A program made the translations under genes and the position numbers. The notes beneath the pieces were generated by a model that ran no database searches, was not told where the DNA came from, and worked only from the letters and a program-made list of their open reading frames with translations. From the NCBI GenBank assembly GCA_027493885.1, contig JAOSJZ010000001.1, positions 2,598,622 through 2,662,621 on the forward strand: a DNA stretch of 64,000 bases, given 5' to 3'. The stretch is from Gaiella sp. (lineage in GTDB: Bacteria > Actinomycetota > Thermoleophilia > Gaiellales > Gaiellaceae). This document shows positions 28,409 to 38,043 of the stretch, one piece after another. The first letter of the stretch is position 1; every line of letters starts with the position of its first letter.

Positions 28409-29538
28409 GTGAACATCGTCGACTGGATCGCGGTCGTCGTGATCGCGCTCACCGCGGTCAGCGGCTTCCGGCGCGGGCTCGTCACCGGCGTGCTCTCGCT
28501 CGCCGGGCTGGTGCTCGGGGCGGTCGTCGGCGCGCGGTTCGCGCCGAGCCTCGTCGGCGACGCGAGCCCGTACGTCCCCCTCGTCGCGCTCGGCGGAGCG
28601 GCGCTCGGGGGATGCTCGGGCAGGCGGCGGGCGGCTTCGTCGGCCGTTCAGCGCGGGGGATGCTCTCGATCCTGCCCCCGCTCCGCTGGCTCGACTCGGC
28701 CGGGGGGAGCGCGCTCGGCCTCTTCACCGGGCTGGCGATCTGCTGGACGGTCGGGGCGGCGCTGCTCTACCTGCCGGGCCAGACCGAGGCGCGCCGGCTC
28801 GTGCAGCAGTCGCACGTCGTCTCGGCGCTGACCGGTGCGCTGCCGCCGGGTCGCGTGATGGACGCCGTCGCACGCATCGACCCGTTCGCGGCGATCGTGG
28901 GACCGGCGGCAGGGGTCGACCCGCCCGACCCGGCAATTCTCCGCGCCCGCGGCGTTCGCGCCGCCCGTCCATCCGTCGTGCGCGTCCGCGGCTATGCCTG
29001 TGGGCTCGGGGTGGAGGGCTCGGGCTGGGTCGTACGACCCGGGCTCGTCGTGACGAACGCTCACGTCGTTGCCGGAGTCGAGCGGCCGTCGATCGATCGG
29101 CACGGTGGGAAGAGCTTCAGCGCGCGTGTCGTTTCCTTCGACGCGCGCAACGACGTTGCCATCCTCCGCGTCCGGGGTTTCCGGGCGGCACCGCTACGGA
29201 CGGCCGAGCCGGACACGGGGGAGCCCGCGGCGCTGCTCGGCTTTCCCGAGAACGGGCCGTACCGCGCCACTCCTCTCCGCATGGGCCGGAAAGCGGTCAT
29301 CGGCACGCGAGACGTCTACGGGCGGGCCCAGTTCGGCCGGCCGATCGTCGCCGTTCGAGGCAACGTGGCGCCGGGGAACTCGGGCGGCCCGGTCGTCGAT
29401 GCGCAGGGCCGCGTCGTGGCAACGCTGTTCGCGCAGCGGCGCGGTTCCGACGACGGCTACGCGGTGCCGAACGTGCAGGTCGCGAACGCGCTCGCGAACG
29501 CCGGCCCCCCGCTCACCACGGCGTGCGCCGCCCGGTAG
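28409..29538 (+). CDS. MarP-like membrane serine protease (CvpA + trypsin domains; frame break)
   Basis: 376 residues when repaired. Four N-terminal helices of the CvpA type (VDWIAVVVIALTAVSGFRRG), then a trypsin-like periplasmic protease from ~190: His in VTNAHVVAG, Asp in DARNDVAILRV, Ser in APGNSGGPVV. This is the layout of mycobacterial MarP, an acid-stress protease. The frame breaks in the five-G run at 28607-28611; one more G restores GGMLGQAAGGFVGR. GTG start 50 bases from the tRNA on the opposite strand. Confidence 0.88.
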
Positions 29539-29648
29539 GCCTCGGAGGCGGCTTGTAACAGTCTGTTGCTTGCGGGGTTTCCAGCGCGGTCTCAGGCCCG
29601 GACTCGGCGGCTTCGGCGGCGTGGGCGGCTTCGGGAGCGTTGCCGGCG

Positions 29649-31517
29649 TCAGTCGCCGGGGACGATCCGCGCGACCGACTCGGGCCTCGGCGAACCGCTC
29701 CCGACCGCTGTCTCCGCGTCGGCGGCGCGCTCGCCCGCCTCTGCGAGAAGCTCGGTGAGCGTGAGCGCGAGAGCGCGCTGCGCGTCCGTGGCGAACCGGT
29801 ACCCGCCGGGTCCGACGTCGTCGCCCCGGTCGACGAGCTCGCGATACGACCGCTCGCCGGCTGGCACCTCGCGCCACGCGCGCCCGAGGCGCTCGAGCTG
29901 CTCGGCGATGGCCGTGAGCGCGCTGCGGTAGCGCACCCAGCGGTGGTTGTCCCACGAGAGCCCGGTCGCCGTGCCGGGTGTCTCGGCGAACCGCTCGACG
30001 AGGGCGCGGCCCGCCGCCTGCCCGCGCAGGCTCAGTGCCTCGATCACGTGCGGGGGCATCGTCAGGTTTATCCCGCCCTCGTCGGGCGCCGTGAGGACGT
30101 GGACGATCCGGTCGCGGTAGCCGGGCTGGTGCGTGAGCGCCGCGTCGACGTGGTTCTGCATCGTGCGGACGATCCCCGTGACGAAGCCTGCGAGGCCCCT
30201 GAGGCCCGGCTTCGGATCGATCCGGTGCCAGCTGTCGAGTAGGCCGCCTGCATTGGAGGCCGGGAGATAGACGTTCTCCGCCTCGTTCGCGACCCGCGGG
30301 TGGTCGGGATGAAAGCCGTCGAGGTCGATCGCGAACGTCGGGCGCGTCGGCAGCGGCGTGTCGAAGAAGTGCACCGGGAAGTTGCTCGCGATGCCGCCGT
30401 CGGAGAACCAGCAGACGTCGGCCACGAGCGGGTGCGCGGGCGGCCGGCCGTCCTCGACCGCCTCGACGGCGTCGCGCACGGCGCGGCTCGTCAGGTCGAG
30501 CGCCCGCAGCGGGACGGCGCTGATCAGGAGGGGAAAGCTCAGGCTCATCCGGGCGGCTACGACCACCGGCAGGTCGTCCGGGGCGGGGAAGGGGCGGAGG
30601 GGCGCGAGCGCCTCGAGCCGGCGTCGCGCCCGCTCGGCCCCACGGCTGTCTCGAAGCCGCGGCGGGTGCGCCTCGAGCCACGACACGATCCGCTCCGGGA
30701 ACAGCCGCCGCAGCTCGTCCGGCTCGAACAGGAGCTCCCGGTCTCGCCAGGGCATCCGGTGTGGCCGACGATGTGTGACGTTCGTCGTCATCATCTGCAG
30801 GTCGATCCCCTTCGCGCGGAGGTCGCCAAAGGTCAGCGGGCCGTTCTCCTTGCCCGCGAGGTCGTCGACGAGGTCGGCCAGCCATTCGGTGAGCGCGGGC
30901 GTCGTCCCCTCGCCCGAGCCGAGGCCCGAGCAGAGGCCGAACATGTTCCCGCCGAGCGCCTTCGGCAGGCCGGCGACAAGGCGGACGCCGAGCGCGAGCG
31001 CCAGCCCGAGCAGCGCGAGCACGACCCCGGCGATCGCAGCGCAGACGGCCAGTGCGCCCGACCCCGTCCCGACCGCGAGCACCGCGAGCCCCATCCCGGG
31101 CGCGAGGCCCAGCGCCGCCGAGAGCGGGAAGCTCCTGAGCGCGGCGCCCGCGACGCACGGCCATCTGCCGGGGCCCGTTCGCCCGAGGCCCGACGCGAAG
31201 AGGCGGAAGAACGGCCGCGTGCCGGGTTGCGGCTGGAAGAGCCGGACGAGGTTGTCGTCCGAGCCGATCCACCGGGGCAGCCCGGCGAGCTTCTCGAAGC
31301 CTCCATGCTCGCGCCCGTGCTCGGCCGCGGCCGCCGCCGCGGCGGCGATCGCGCCGGCCGAGGTGCCGCCCACGCTCGCGAAGCTGTACGTCCGCGCGAG
31401 CTCGCAGAGGGCGTGCGGGTAGACGACGCCGCTCGTGATGCCGCCCTTCATCACGACGTCGCACGCGCGGGTCGGGGCCGAGTAGTCGTAGGTGCGCGGG
31501 TCGCCGGCGTCGGTCAC
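29649..31517 (-). CDS. Patatin-like phospholipase with internal membrane hairpin
   Basis: 622 residues. Oxyanion loop KGGITSG near 24-30, nucleophile Ser53 in GGTSAGA and catalytic Asp373 in SDGGIASNF form the Ser-Asp dyad of patatin lipases (acyl hydrolysis of lipids). Residues ~130-183 form two strongly hydrophobic segments between the Ser and Asp, so the catalytic domain is probably bound to the membrane through an insertion. The C-terminal ~200 residues are helical and unassigned. GTG start. Its neighbours do not suggest a shared pathway. Confidence 0.85.
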   Translation of the reverse strand: MTDAGDPRTYDYSAPTRACDVVMKGGITSGVVYPHALCELARTYSFASVGGTSAGAIAAAAAAAAEHGREHGGFEKLAGLPRWIGSDDNLVRLFQPQPGTRPFFRLFASGLGRTGPGRWPCVAGAALRSFPLSAALGLAPGMGLAVLAVGTGSGALAVCAAIAGVVLALLGLALALGVRLVAGLPKALGGNMFGLCSGLGSGEGTTPALTEWLADLVDDLAGKENGPLTFGDLRAKGIDLQMMTTNVTHRRPHRMPWRDRELLFEPDELRRLFPERIVSWLEAHPPRLRDSRGAERARRRLEALAPLRPFPAPDDLPVVVAARMSLSFPLLISAVPLRALDLTSRAVRDAVEAVEDGRPPAHPLVADVCWFSDGGIASNFPVHFFDTPLPTRPTFAIDLDGFHPDHPRVANEAENVYLPASNAGGLLDSWHRIDPKPGLRGLAGFVTGIVRTMQNHVDAALTHQPGYRDRIVHVLTAPDEGGINLTMPPHVIEALSLRGQAAGRALVERFAETPGTATGLSWDNHRWVRYRSALTAIAEQLERLGRAWREVPAGERSYRELVDRGDDVGPGGYRFATDAQRALALTLTELLAEAGERAADAETAVGSGSPRPESVARIVPGD

Positions 31518-31621
31518 GGCGACGCACCCGTCGCGGGGGTGCCTGCCGCAGCGTCAGCGGGTCGATGCATGCGGCTCCCTCCGAACGCTGCCGGGAGCCT
31601 AGAGCACCGCCGCGGCGCTTT

Positions 31622-33429
31622 CTAGGCCAGGAGCTCGAGCGCCGCGAGCGGCTGCTTGAACGGGGGATCACGTAGATGCCCGCGGCCCTCGCACGCGAGC
31701 GCTCGACGAGCTCGCGCGCGAGCTCGAGCCCGACCGTGGGAGCATCCGGGCCGGCGTCGTGGAGGGTGGCGAGCACGCGCTCGGGGACGCTGATCCCCGG
31801 AACCTCGTTGTGGAGGCGGAGCGCCATGGCGTGACTGCGGAGCGGCCACACGCCGACGAGCACCGGGATCGGCCATTCGCCCCCCAACCGCTCGACGAAC
31901 CGGTCGAGCAGCTCGACGTCGAAGAGCGCCTGCGTCATCGCGAAGTTCGCGCCCGCGTCGACCTTGCTGCGGAACCGCTCGAGCTCGAGCGCGAGGTCGT
32001 CGGCGGACGGGTTGACGGCGACCCCGACGAAGAACGACGTCGGCGCGTCGAGCGCTTTGCCGACGTAGTCCTCGCCCCGGTTGAGCGCGGAGAGCAGCCG
32101 GACGAGGCCGATCGAGTCGACCTCGTAGACGCCGCGCGAGCCCGGGTAGTCGCCGACGTGCGGCGGGTCGCCCGTCACCGCGAGCACGTTCCGGACGCCC
32201 TCGGCGTGGGCGCCGAGCAGCACGCCCTCGAGCCCCATCACCGTCGTGTCGCGCGGCGTTACGTGGGGGATGGTCTCGATTCCCGCCTCCCGCTGGAGCG
32301 CCGCCGACGTCATCAGCGCGTTCATTCGCGCGCGGGCCATCGGGTTGTCGTTGACGTCGACGAACCCGGCGTGCCCCGACGCCCGGATCGCGCGCGCGGT
32401 CTCGACGAGCCCCTCGAGCGAGCCGCCCTTCGGCGGGTCGAGCTCGACCGACACGACCCAGTCGCCCTCGCGAAGGGCGCGGGCGAGACCGGTCTCCTCC
32501 GCCTGCGCAACCGGCTCCAGCGCCAGCGCGGGCTCGTCGATCTCGATCGCCGTACGCGGCACGCGACCGGCGTCGAATGCTCCCCGGATCGCCTCGATCT
32601 GCGCCGGCGTCGTGCCACAGCAGCCGCCCACGATCCGTGCGCCGAGGCCGACGGCCTGGACGGCGAACTCGGCGAAGTAGTCGGGTGTCGAGTGCGGGTA
32701 GACGACCCGGCCGCCGGCGAGGCTCGCGAGACCGATGTTGGGCAGCGCGGCGAGGGGGACGCCCGCGTCGCGCATCCCCCGTAGCGCTCGCAGGGCGACG
32801 GTCGGTCCGGCGCCGTGGTTCGTCCCGATCGCCGCGACGTCGAGCTGGGCGAGCCTCTGCGCGGCGGCGCCGGCACCGACACCGCCGGTGGTCTCCGCCT
32901 CGTCGTCGAAGGTCAGGAGGGCGACGATCGGCAGCGACGAGACGCCACGCACCGCCTCGACCGCGACCACGAGCTCGTCGAGGTCGAAGAACGTCTCGAC
33001 CATGAAGAGGTCGACGCCACGGCCCTCGAGCACCTGTGCCTGCTCGGCATAGAGTGGGCCGTGCTCGGCGGCGTCGAAGACCTCGAGCTCGCCGAGGGGG
33101 CCGATCGAGCCGGCGACGAAGACGTCGCGACCAGCAACCTCTCGCGCCTCGCGGGCGAGCCGGACGCCGGACGAGTTGAGCTCCTCGAACGAGCCGTCGA
33201 GCAGCATGCGGGCCAGCTTGCGCCGGTTGGCGCCGAAGGTGTTCGTCTCGATCAGCTCTGCCCCGGCCGCGATGTAGCTCGCGTGGACGGCGACGACGCT
33301 CTCCGGGGCGCGGAGGTTCGCCTCCTCGGGGCAGCGGAGCCCGTGCACCGCCTGCGAGACGAGCGCGCCCATCCCTCCGTCGGCGACGAGCGGCGGGCCG
33401 GTACGAAGGCGGTCGAGAAAACGGCTCAA
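31622..33429 (-). CDS. Bifunctional homocysteine S-methyltransferase / methylenetetrahydrofolate reductase (frame break at the end)
   Basis: About 602 residues. Residues 1-290: homocysteine S-methyltransferase (ADGGMGALV, IETNTFGANR, zinc ligands in GGCCGTTP). The usual first zinc Cys is His here (AIGTNHGAGP). Residues ~310-600: MTHFR barrel (VSVELDPPKGGSLEGLV, NVLAVTGDPP). The fusion supplies methyl groups to methionine from 5,10-methylene-THF. The last ten residues (PFKQPLAALELLA) are out of frame: a five-G run at 31662-31666 needs one more base. TTG at 33429 is the likely start, directly before the conserved SRFLDRLRTGPPLVADGG region; no ribosome site is seen. Confidence 0.9.
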
Positions 33430-33844
33430 GGCCCGGCCACTGTAGTCCCGAAGCGTCGGTGATCGGGCAGAGCGGGGCTGCCGCCGAAGCCCCGCTCCGA
33501 GCCGACCGGCTCCGAACGATGGGAGCCGGCCCCCCGCGCGCCCGAAGCGGCGTCCGGTGAGCGAACCGGTCATCGGCGCTCGCCGCCGCCCGGCGCATCA
33601 CCTTTCCGGGGCATTCCTGTCCGCGGTGTCCGCCGTCGGGCACAAGGGACACGGTTCGCCCCGAGAAACGGAGAGGGGCGGCCCTCGCCGCCCCGTTCTC
33701 CACTCCCTCGGCCGCGGAATGATTGCCGTCAGTTCCCGACCAGGAGCTGGTCTCTCCATCGGCAACGCGGCGGAAACCTTGAAGGCGCCGGCTGTCGACG
33801 CCGCCACTTCCGATCGGCGGACCGGCGTCGTACGCTCTCGACTC
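33430..33844. other. Divergent intergenic region
   Basis: 415 bases with no supported gene. A hairpin at 33675-33694 (GGGGCGGC-CCTC-GCCGCCCC) may be a regulatory or termination structure. A weak TACGCT at 33831-33836 may be the -10 of the cyclase gene. Confidence 0.4.
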
Positions 33845-36565
33845 GTGAACGCTGCTCTTCCGAGCGGGACCGTCACGTTCCTCTTCACGGACGTCGAGGG
33901 CTCGACGAGGCTCCTGGGCGAGCTCGGTGCCGCGCAGTACGGGGCAGCGCTCGAGGAGCACCGCGAGATCGTCCGCAGAGCCCTCGCCGCCCACGGTGGC
34001 GCGGAGGTCGACACGCAGGGGGATGCCTTCTTCTGCGCCTTTCGCTCAGCGCGCTCCGCGGTCGCGTGCGCGCGGGACGTAACCGAGGCACTCGAGGCGA
34101 CGCCTATCCGCGTCCGGATCGGCATCCACACGGGCGAGGCGCTCGTCGCTGGCGACCACTACGTCGGGATGGACGTGCACAGGGCGGCGCGGATCGGCGC
34201 CTGCGGGCACGGCGGCCAGGTCGTGCTCTCGCCGACGACGGTTGCGCTGCTCGAGCCCGCCGACTTCGCGCTCGCGGACCTGGGAGAGCATCGGTTGAAG
34301 GATCTCTCGGCGCCGATCCGGATCCACCAGCTGGGGAACGGACGGTTCCCGGCGCTGAAGACCCTCTACCGCACGAACCTTCCGATCCCCGCGACGGCGT
34401 TCCTCGGGCGCGAGGAGGAGCTGCGCGAGCTCGTCGGGCGCGCCGTCGGCCCCGGCGTACGTGTGCTCACGCTCACCGGTACGGGCGGAACGGGGAAGAC
34501 CCGGCTTGCCGTCCAGCTCGCGGCGGAGATCTCCGAGGGCTTCCCGGACGGAGCCTGGTGGGTGCCACTCGCACCGCTCGGCGACGAGACGCTCGTGGCG
34601 TCGTCGCTCGCGAACGTGCTCGAGCTCGAAGACGAGTCCGGTCGCGACGTCACCGGCTCGATCGTCGCGGCGCTCGAGCACCAGAAGGCCCTGATCCTCC
34701 TCGACAACTGCGAGCATCTCGTCGATGCGGTGGCGGCGCTGGCCTCGGCGGTCGTGGCCGGGTGTCGTGGCGTGCTCCTGCTCGCGACGAGCCGCGAGGC
34801 CCTCGCCATCGGCGGCGAGCACGTGTTTCCGGTCGAGCCGCTCGCAGGGCACGACGCCGCCCAGCTGTTCGGCGCGCGCGCTCGCGCGGCCGGCGCGACC
34901 CTCGGCCAGGATGACGAGGAGGTCGTCATGCAGCTCTGCCGCCGGCTCGACAACCTTCCGCTGGCGGTGGAGCTTGCGGCTGCGCGTGCCGCCGCGCTGC
35001 CGCCGGCGGCGCTGCTCGAACGCCTCTCGTTCGGGCTGGACGTGCTCAAGGGGCCACGCGACGTCGAAGAGCGCCAGCGCACGTTGCGTGCCGCCATCGC
35101 GTGGAGCCACGGCCTGCTCGAAGAGCCCGAGCAGGCCCTCTTCCGGCGTCTCGGCGTCTTCGTCGGCGGCGCCTCGCTCACGGCCGTCGAGGAGGTCTGC
35201 GAAGCCGACCTCGAGCACCTGCTCTCGCTCGTCGCGAAGAGCCTCGTCCGCCACATGCGCGTCGACGCCGAGGAGCCGCGGTACTGGCTGCTCGAGACGA
35301 TTCGCGAGTTCGCGGCCGAGGAGCTCGCGTCGACGGGCGAGCTGGAAGATCTCCGGGGGCGGCACCTGGCGTTCTACGCCGAGCTCGCGGCGAACGCCCG
35401 TGCGGGGCTCGAGGGGCCGGGCTCGGGTGCCTGGCTCGTCCGGTTCGAGGACGACCTCGCGAACGTCCGCACCGCGTTCGCGCACGCGGTCGCCGGCACG
35501 CGTCCCGAGCAGGCCGCGCTGCTCGCCTCCGCGCTCACGGCCCGGCACTTCCTCCGCGGGCGGTACTCCGAGGCCGAGGCCGTCATCAGGGAGGTGCTTG
35601 CCTTCGATCTCGCCCCGTACGCGTCGGCCGAGCTCCACGACCGGCTCGCGCGGGCACTCCGTGTGCAGGGTCGACCGGACGCGGCGCTCGAGGCGTTCCG
35701 TGCCGCCGAAGCGGCTCTCGAGAGCGTTGCGGAGCGCGATGTGGAGTGGTGGCGACGTTGGATCGACCTGAGGCTGGACGAGGCGACCTTCTTCTACTTC
35801 GAGAACGCCCTGGTGGAGCTCGGCGCCCTCGCCGAGGAGCTCGAGCCGCTCGTCGGTGTGCGCGGAACGCCGCAGCAGGGCCTCGAGCTCCTGCACCTTC
35901 GCGCGCAGCACGCGTACCGCCTGGAGCGGTATACGCCGTCCGACGAGACGGAGGCGCTCGTCCGCGAGACGTACCGGCGGGCGGCCGAGCTCGGCGACGT
36001 CTCGGCGGACTTCCTGCTCGGCTTCTGCCTGCTCTGGCGGGGCAACCCCGACGAGGCCGAGCGGTGCTTCGCGCGCGGCCGCGATGCCGCACGCGACCGC
36101 GGTGTCGCGATCGTCGAGACGCGCTGTCTCGTCTACGGCGCGCTCGCTCGGCGGCGCCGCGGCGACGTCGAGGGTGCACGCGAGTGGATCCGCGAGCTGG
36201 ACGCTCAGGACGAGCTCCACGGGTATCGGGGACTGACCGCGGCCGGCGCAGCGTGGGTCGCCTGGCGGGACGGCGACCTCGACCACGCGAGGACGCGCGG
36301 CGAGGACGCGCTCGCCGACTGGCAGTCCCGGGGCCTGCGCGGCTCACGCGTGTTCGAGTGGACGGCGCGATTCCCACTGCTCGGGGTCGCTCTCGCTTGC
36401 GGGGCGGTCGAGGAGGCTTTGAGCCACGCCCGCGCGATGCTCGACGAGTCGCAGCAGCAGTTGCCGGACGAGCTGCGGCGGCTCCTGCACGAGGCTGTTG
36501 TCTCCGGCGGCGTCGGCTCCCTCGAGGAGGCGCTCGAGGTCGCGCGCCCGCTCGGCTACGCGTAG
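33845..36565 (+). CDS. Class III nucleotidyl cyclase / NB-ARC ATPase / TPR regulator
   Basis: 906 residues from GTG 33845. Residues 1-165: class III cyclase domain; VTFLFTDVEGSTRLL holds one metal Asp and VDTQGDAFFCAF the second. Residues ~190-480: STAND/NB-ARC ATPase with Walker A TGTGGTGKTRLA and Walker B ALILLDNCEHL. Residues ~480-560 winged helix (LLETIREFAAEELAS), then TPR repeats to the end. This architecture is common in Actinobacteria; ligand and output unknown. Longer in-frame starts upstream lack coding character. The NB-ARC/winged-helix part is like the decayed gene at 11.7-12.8 kb. Confidence 0.88.
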   Translation: MNAALPSGTVTFLFTDVEGSTRLLGELGAAQYGAALEEHREIVRRALAAHGGAEVDTQGDAFFCAFRSARSAVACARDVTEALEATPIRVRIGIHTGEALVAGDHYVGMDVHRAARIGACGHGGQVVLSPTTVALLEPADFALADLGEHRLKDLSAPIRIHQLGNGRFPALKTLYRTNLPIPATAFLGREEELRELVGRAVGPGVRVLTLTGTGGTGKTRLAVQLAAEISEGFPDGAWWVPLAPLGDETLVASSLANVLELEDESGRDVTGSIVAALEHQKALILLDNCEHLVDAVAALASAVVAGCRGVLLLATSREALAIGGEHVFPVEPLAGHDAAQLFGARARAAGATLGQDDEEVVMQLCRRLDNLPLAVELAAARAAALPPAALLERLSFGLDVLKGPRDVEERQRTLRAAIAWSHGLLEEPEQALFRRLGVFVGGASLTAVEEVCEADLEHLLSLVAKSLVRHMRVDAEEPRYWLLETIREFAAEELASTGELEDLRGRHLAFYAELAANARAGLEGPGSGAWLVRFEDDLANVRTAFAHAVAGTRPEQAALLASALTARHFLRGRYSEAEAVIREVLAFDLAPYASAELHDRLARALRVQGRPDAALEAFRAAEAALESVAERDVEWWRRWIDLRLDEATFFYFENALVELGALAEELEPLVGVRGTPQQGLELLHLRAQHAYRLERYTPSDETEALVRETYRRAAELGDVSADFLLGFCLLWRGNPDEAERCFARGRDAARDRGVAIVETRCLVYGALARRRRGDVEGAREWIRELDAQDELHGYRGLTAAGAAWVAWRDGDLDHARTRGEDALADWQSRGLRGSRVFEWTARFPLLGVALACGAVEEALSHARAMLDESQQQLPDELRRLLHEAVVSGGVGSLEEALEVARPLGYA

Positions 36566-36593
36566 CTGCCCTCGCAACGGCGTTTTGATGCGA

Positions 36594-36609
36594 TGATGCG
36601 GTAGCATCA
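36594..36609. promoter_or_regulatory. Inverted repeat before vapB (operator)
   Basis: TGATGC-GGTA-GCATCA, perfect 6-base arms, ending four bases before the antitoxin ATG. RHH antitoxins repress their own operon by binding such repeats. Confidence 0.55.
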
Positions 36610-36613
36610 GTTC

Positions 36614-36835
36614 ATGCGCACGACGCTCGACATCGACGACGACGTCGTCGCCGCGGCGCGGGAGCTCGCGGCCGGCGAGCGGCGCTCGCTCGGCTCCGTC
36701 ATCTCCGAGCTCGCGCGACGCGGCCTGACGCCCGCACGCGTGGAGGCGGACGGCGACCTTCCCGTGATCCGCGTCCCCGCGGGGGTCGCGCCGATCACCC
36801 CCGAGATGGTGCGGCGCGCGCTCGACGAGGACTGA
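36614..36835 (+). CDS. vapB: VapB-type antitoxin
   Basis: 73 residues: MRTTLDIDDDVVAAARELAA is the RHH-type strand and helix, followed by RRSLGSVISELARRGL; the C-terminal tail would wrap the toxin. Starts directly after an inverted repeat with no ribosome site, so a leaderless start is possible. Stop lies three bases before the toxin's likely start. Confidence 0.85.
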   Translation: MRTTLDIDDDVVAAARELAAGERRSLGSVISELARRGLTPARVEADGDLPVIRVPAGVAPITPEMVRRALDED

Positions 36836-36838
36836 CCG

Positions 36839-37255
36839 CTGCGGCTCCTCGACGTCAACGCGCTCGTTGCCCTGGCGTGGGATTCACACGTGCACCACTC
36901 GGCCATCCGCGCCTGGTTCGCGGAGCGAGCGGCGGACGGATGGGCCACCTGCCCGCTGACCGAGAGCGGGTTCGTCCGCGTTTCCTCGAACCCCAAGGTG
37001 CTTCCTGCCGCGATCGGGGTCGAGGAGGCTCGTGGCGTGCTGGCCGCGCTTCGGCGAGTCGACGCCCATGCCTTCCTCGTGGACGACGTCTCGATGGTGG
37101 ACGCGGACGTCCCTCGCTTGGCAGGGCACCGGCAGGTCTCCGATGCGCACCTGCTTGCGCTCGCCCGGCGGCGCGGCGCGGCGCTCGTCACCTTCGACCG
37201 CGGAGTCTTCGAGCTCGCCTCGGGTCGGGACGTCGAGCTCCTTCAGGCGCTGTAG
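36839..37255 (+). CDS. vapC: VapC-type PIN-domain toxin
   Basis: 138 residues. PIN acidic residues: Asp in LLDVNALVALAW, Glu in LTESGFVRV, Asp in VSDAHLLALA and Asp in VTFDRGVF; a metal-dependent RNase. The conserved first strand needs a start upstream of the GTG at 36890; the only candidate is CTG at 36839, three bases after vapB, an unusual start codon. Stop is two bases before the convergent permease gene. Confidence 0.82.
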   Translation: MRLLDVNALVALAWDSHVHHSAIRAWFAERAADGWATCPLTESGFVRVSSNPKVLPAAIGVEEARGVLAALRRVDAHAFLVDDVSMVDADVPRLAGHRQVSDAHLLALARRRGAALVTFDRGVFELASGRDVELLQAL

Positions 37256-37256
37256 G

Positions 37257-38043
37257 CTAGTACGTCTCGAGCGAGGCGCGGCGGCGGCCCTCGGACTCGA
37301 AGACGCGAAAGAGGACGTACGCCGCGGTCGCGTAGAGGACGCCGATCAGGGCCTCCGTCCAGAGCAGGCCCGCGACGTCGCCGAGCGCCGACCCCGATAC
37401 GATCTCGCGCGCCGCCTCGATCCCGTGGGTGAGCGGGAGGCCGCTGCCGATCGCGGCGAGCCAGCCGGGCAGGTCGTCGCTCGCGACGTTGACCCCGCAC
37501 ACGAGAAGCATCAGGAAGTAGACGAGGTTCGCGCCGAAGAAGACGTCGCGGGCGCGGAGGCCGATCGACCCGATCAGCATCCCGAGCGAGACGCACGAGC
37601 AGGTCGTCACGAGCACGGCGAGGGCGAGAGCGGGAACGCTGCCCTCGGCGGGCCGGAAGTCGAGGAGGAGCCACGACACCGCGAAGCCGAAGGCGGAGAC
37701 GGCGAGCCCGTTGGCGACGTACGGCAGCGCGCGCCCGGAGAAGATCGCGAACCGGTTCGCCGGCGTGGCGAGCAGCGGCTGCAGCGTCCCGTACTGGCGC
37801 TCGTTGGCGATGCCCATCGTCATCCCGTAGATCCCCGACATCGCCGCCACCTGGATCGCGTTGCCGACGATGAAGAACGCGTCGTCCTGCGAGCCCGCGT
37901 AGCGCCCCAGATAGGTGAAGAAGAGGATCTGGAAGAGCGGCGCGCCGAGCATCGTCGGGATGTAGATCCGGGGGCTCATCCAGTTGAAGAGAGCGCGATA
38001 CGAGATCGCCCCCGATCGCGAACACGCGGAGCGACGCGGTCAC
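37257..38043 (-). CDS. ABC-2 type permease B2 (frame break)
   Basis: About 261 residues, six helices, ABC-2 fold (IYIPTMLGAPLFQILFFTYL; LPLTHGIEAAREI). GTG at 38043 overlaps the upstream permease by four bases. The N-terminal piece TASLRVFAIGG is out of frame with YRALFNWMSPRIY; the five-C run at 38009-38013 must lose one base or gain two. The paralogue at 38863-39648 has the continuous version (VRIFFVGGLISFRALFSF), which proves the join. Confidence 0.85.

Noticed and set aside
29194..33573. Very long minus-strand open frame (1459 codons)
   Set aside because: Only its first ~590 codons are protein-like (Hcy-MT/MTHFR). After the frame break the rest is Arg/Ala/Pro-rich and out of frame with the patatin gene on the same strand.
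33557..33844. Upstream extension of the cyclase/NB-ARC gene
   Set aside because: The added ~96 residues lack similarity to the family and the cyclase domain starts directly after GTG 33845.
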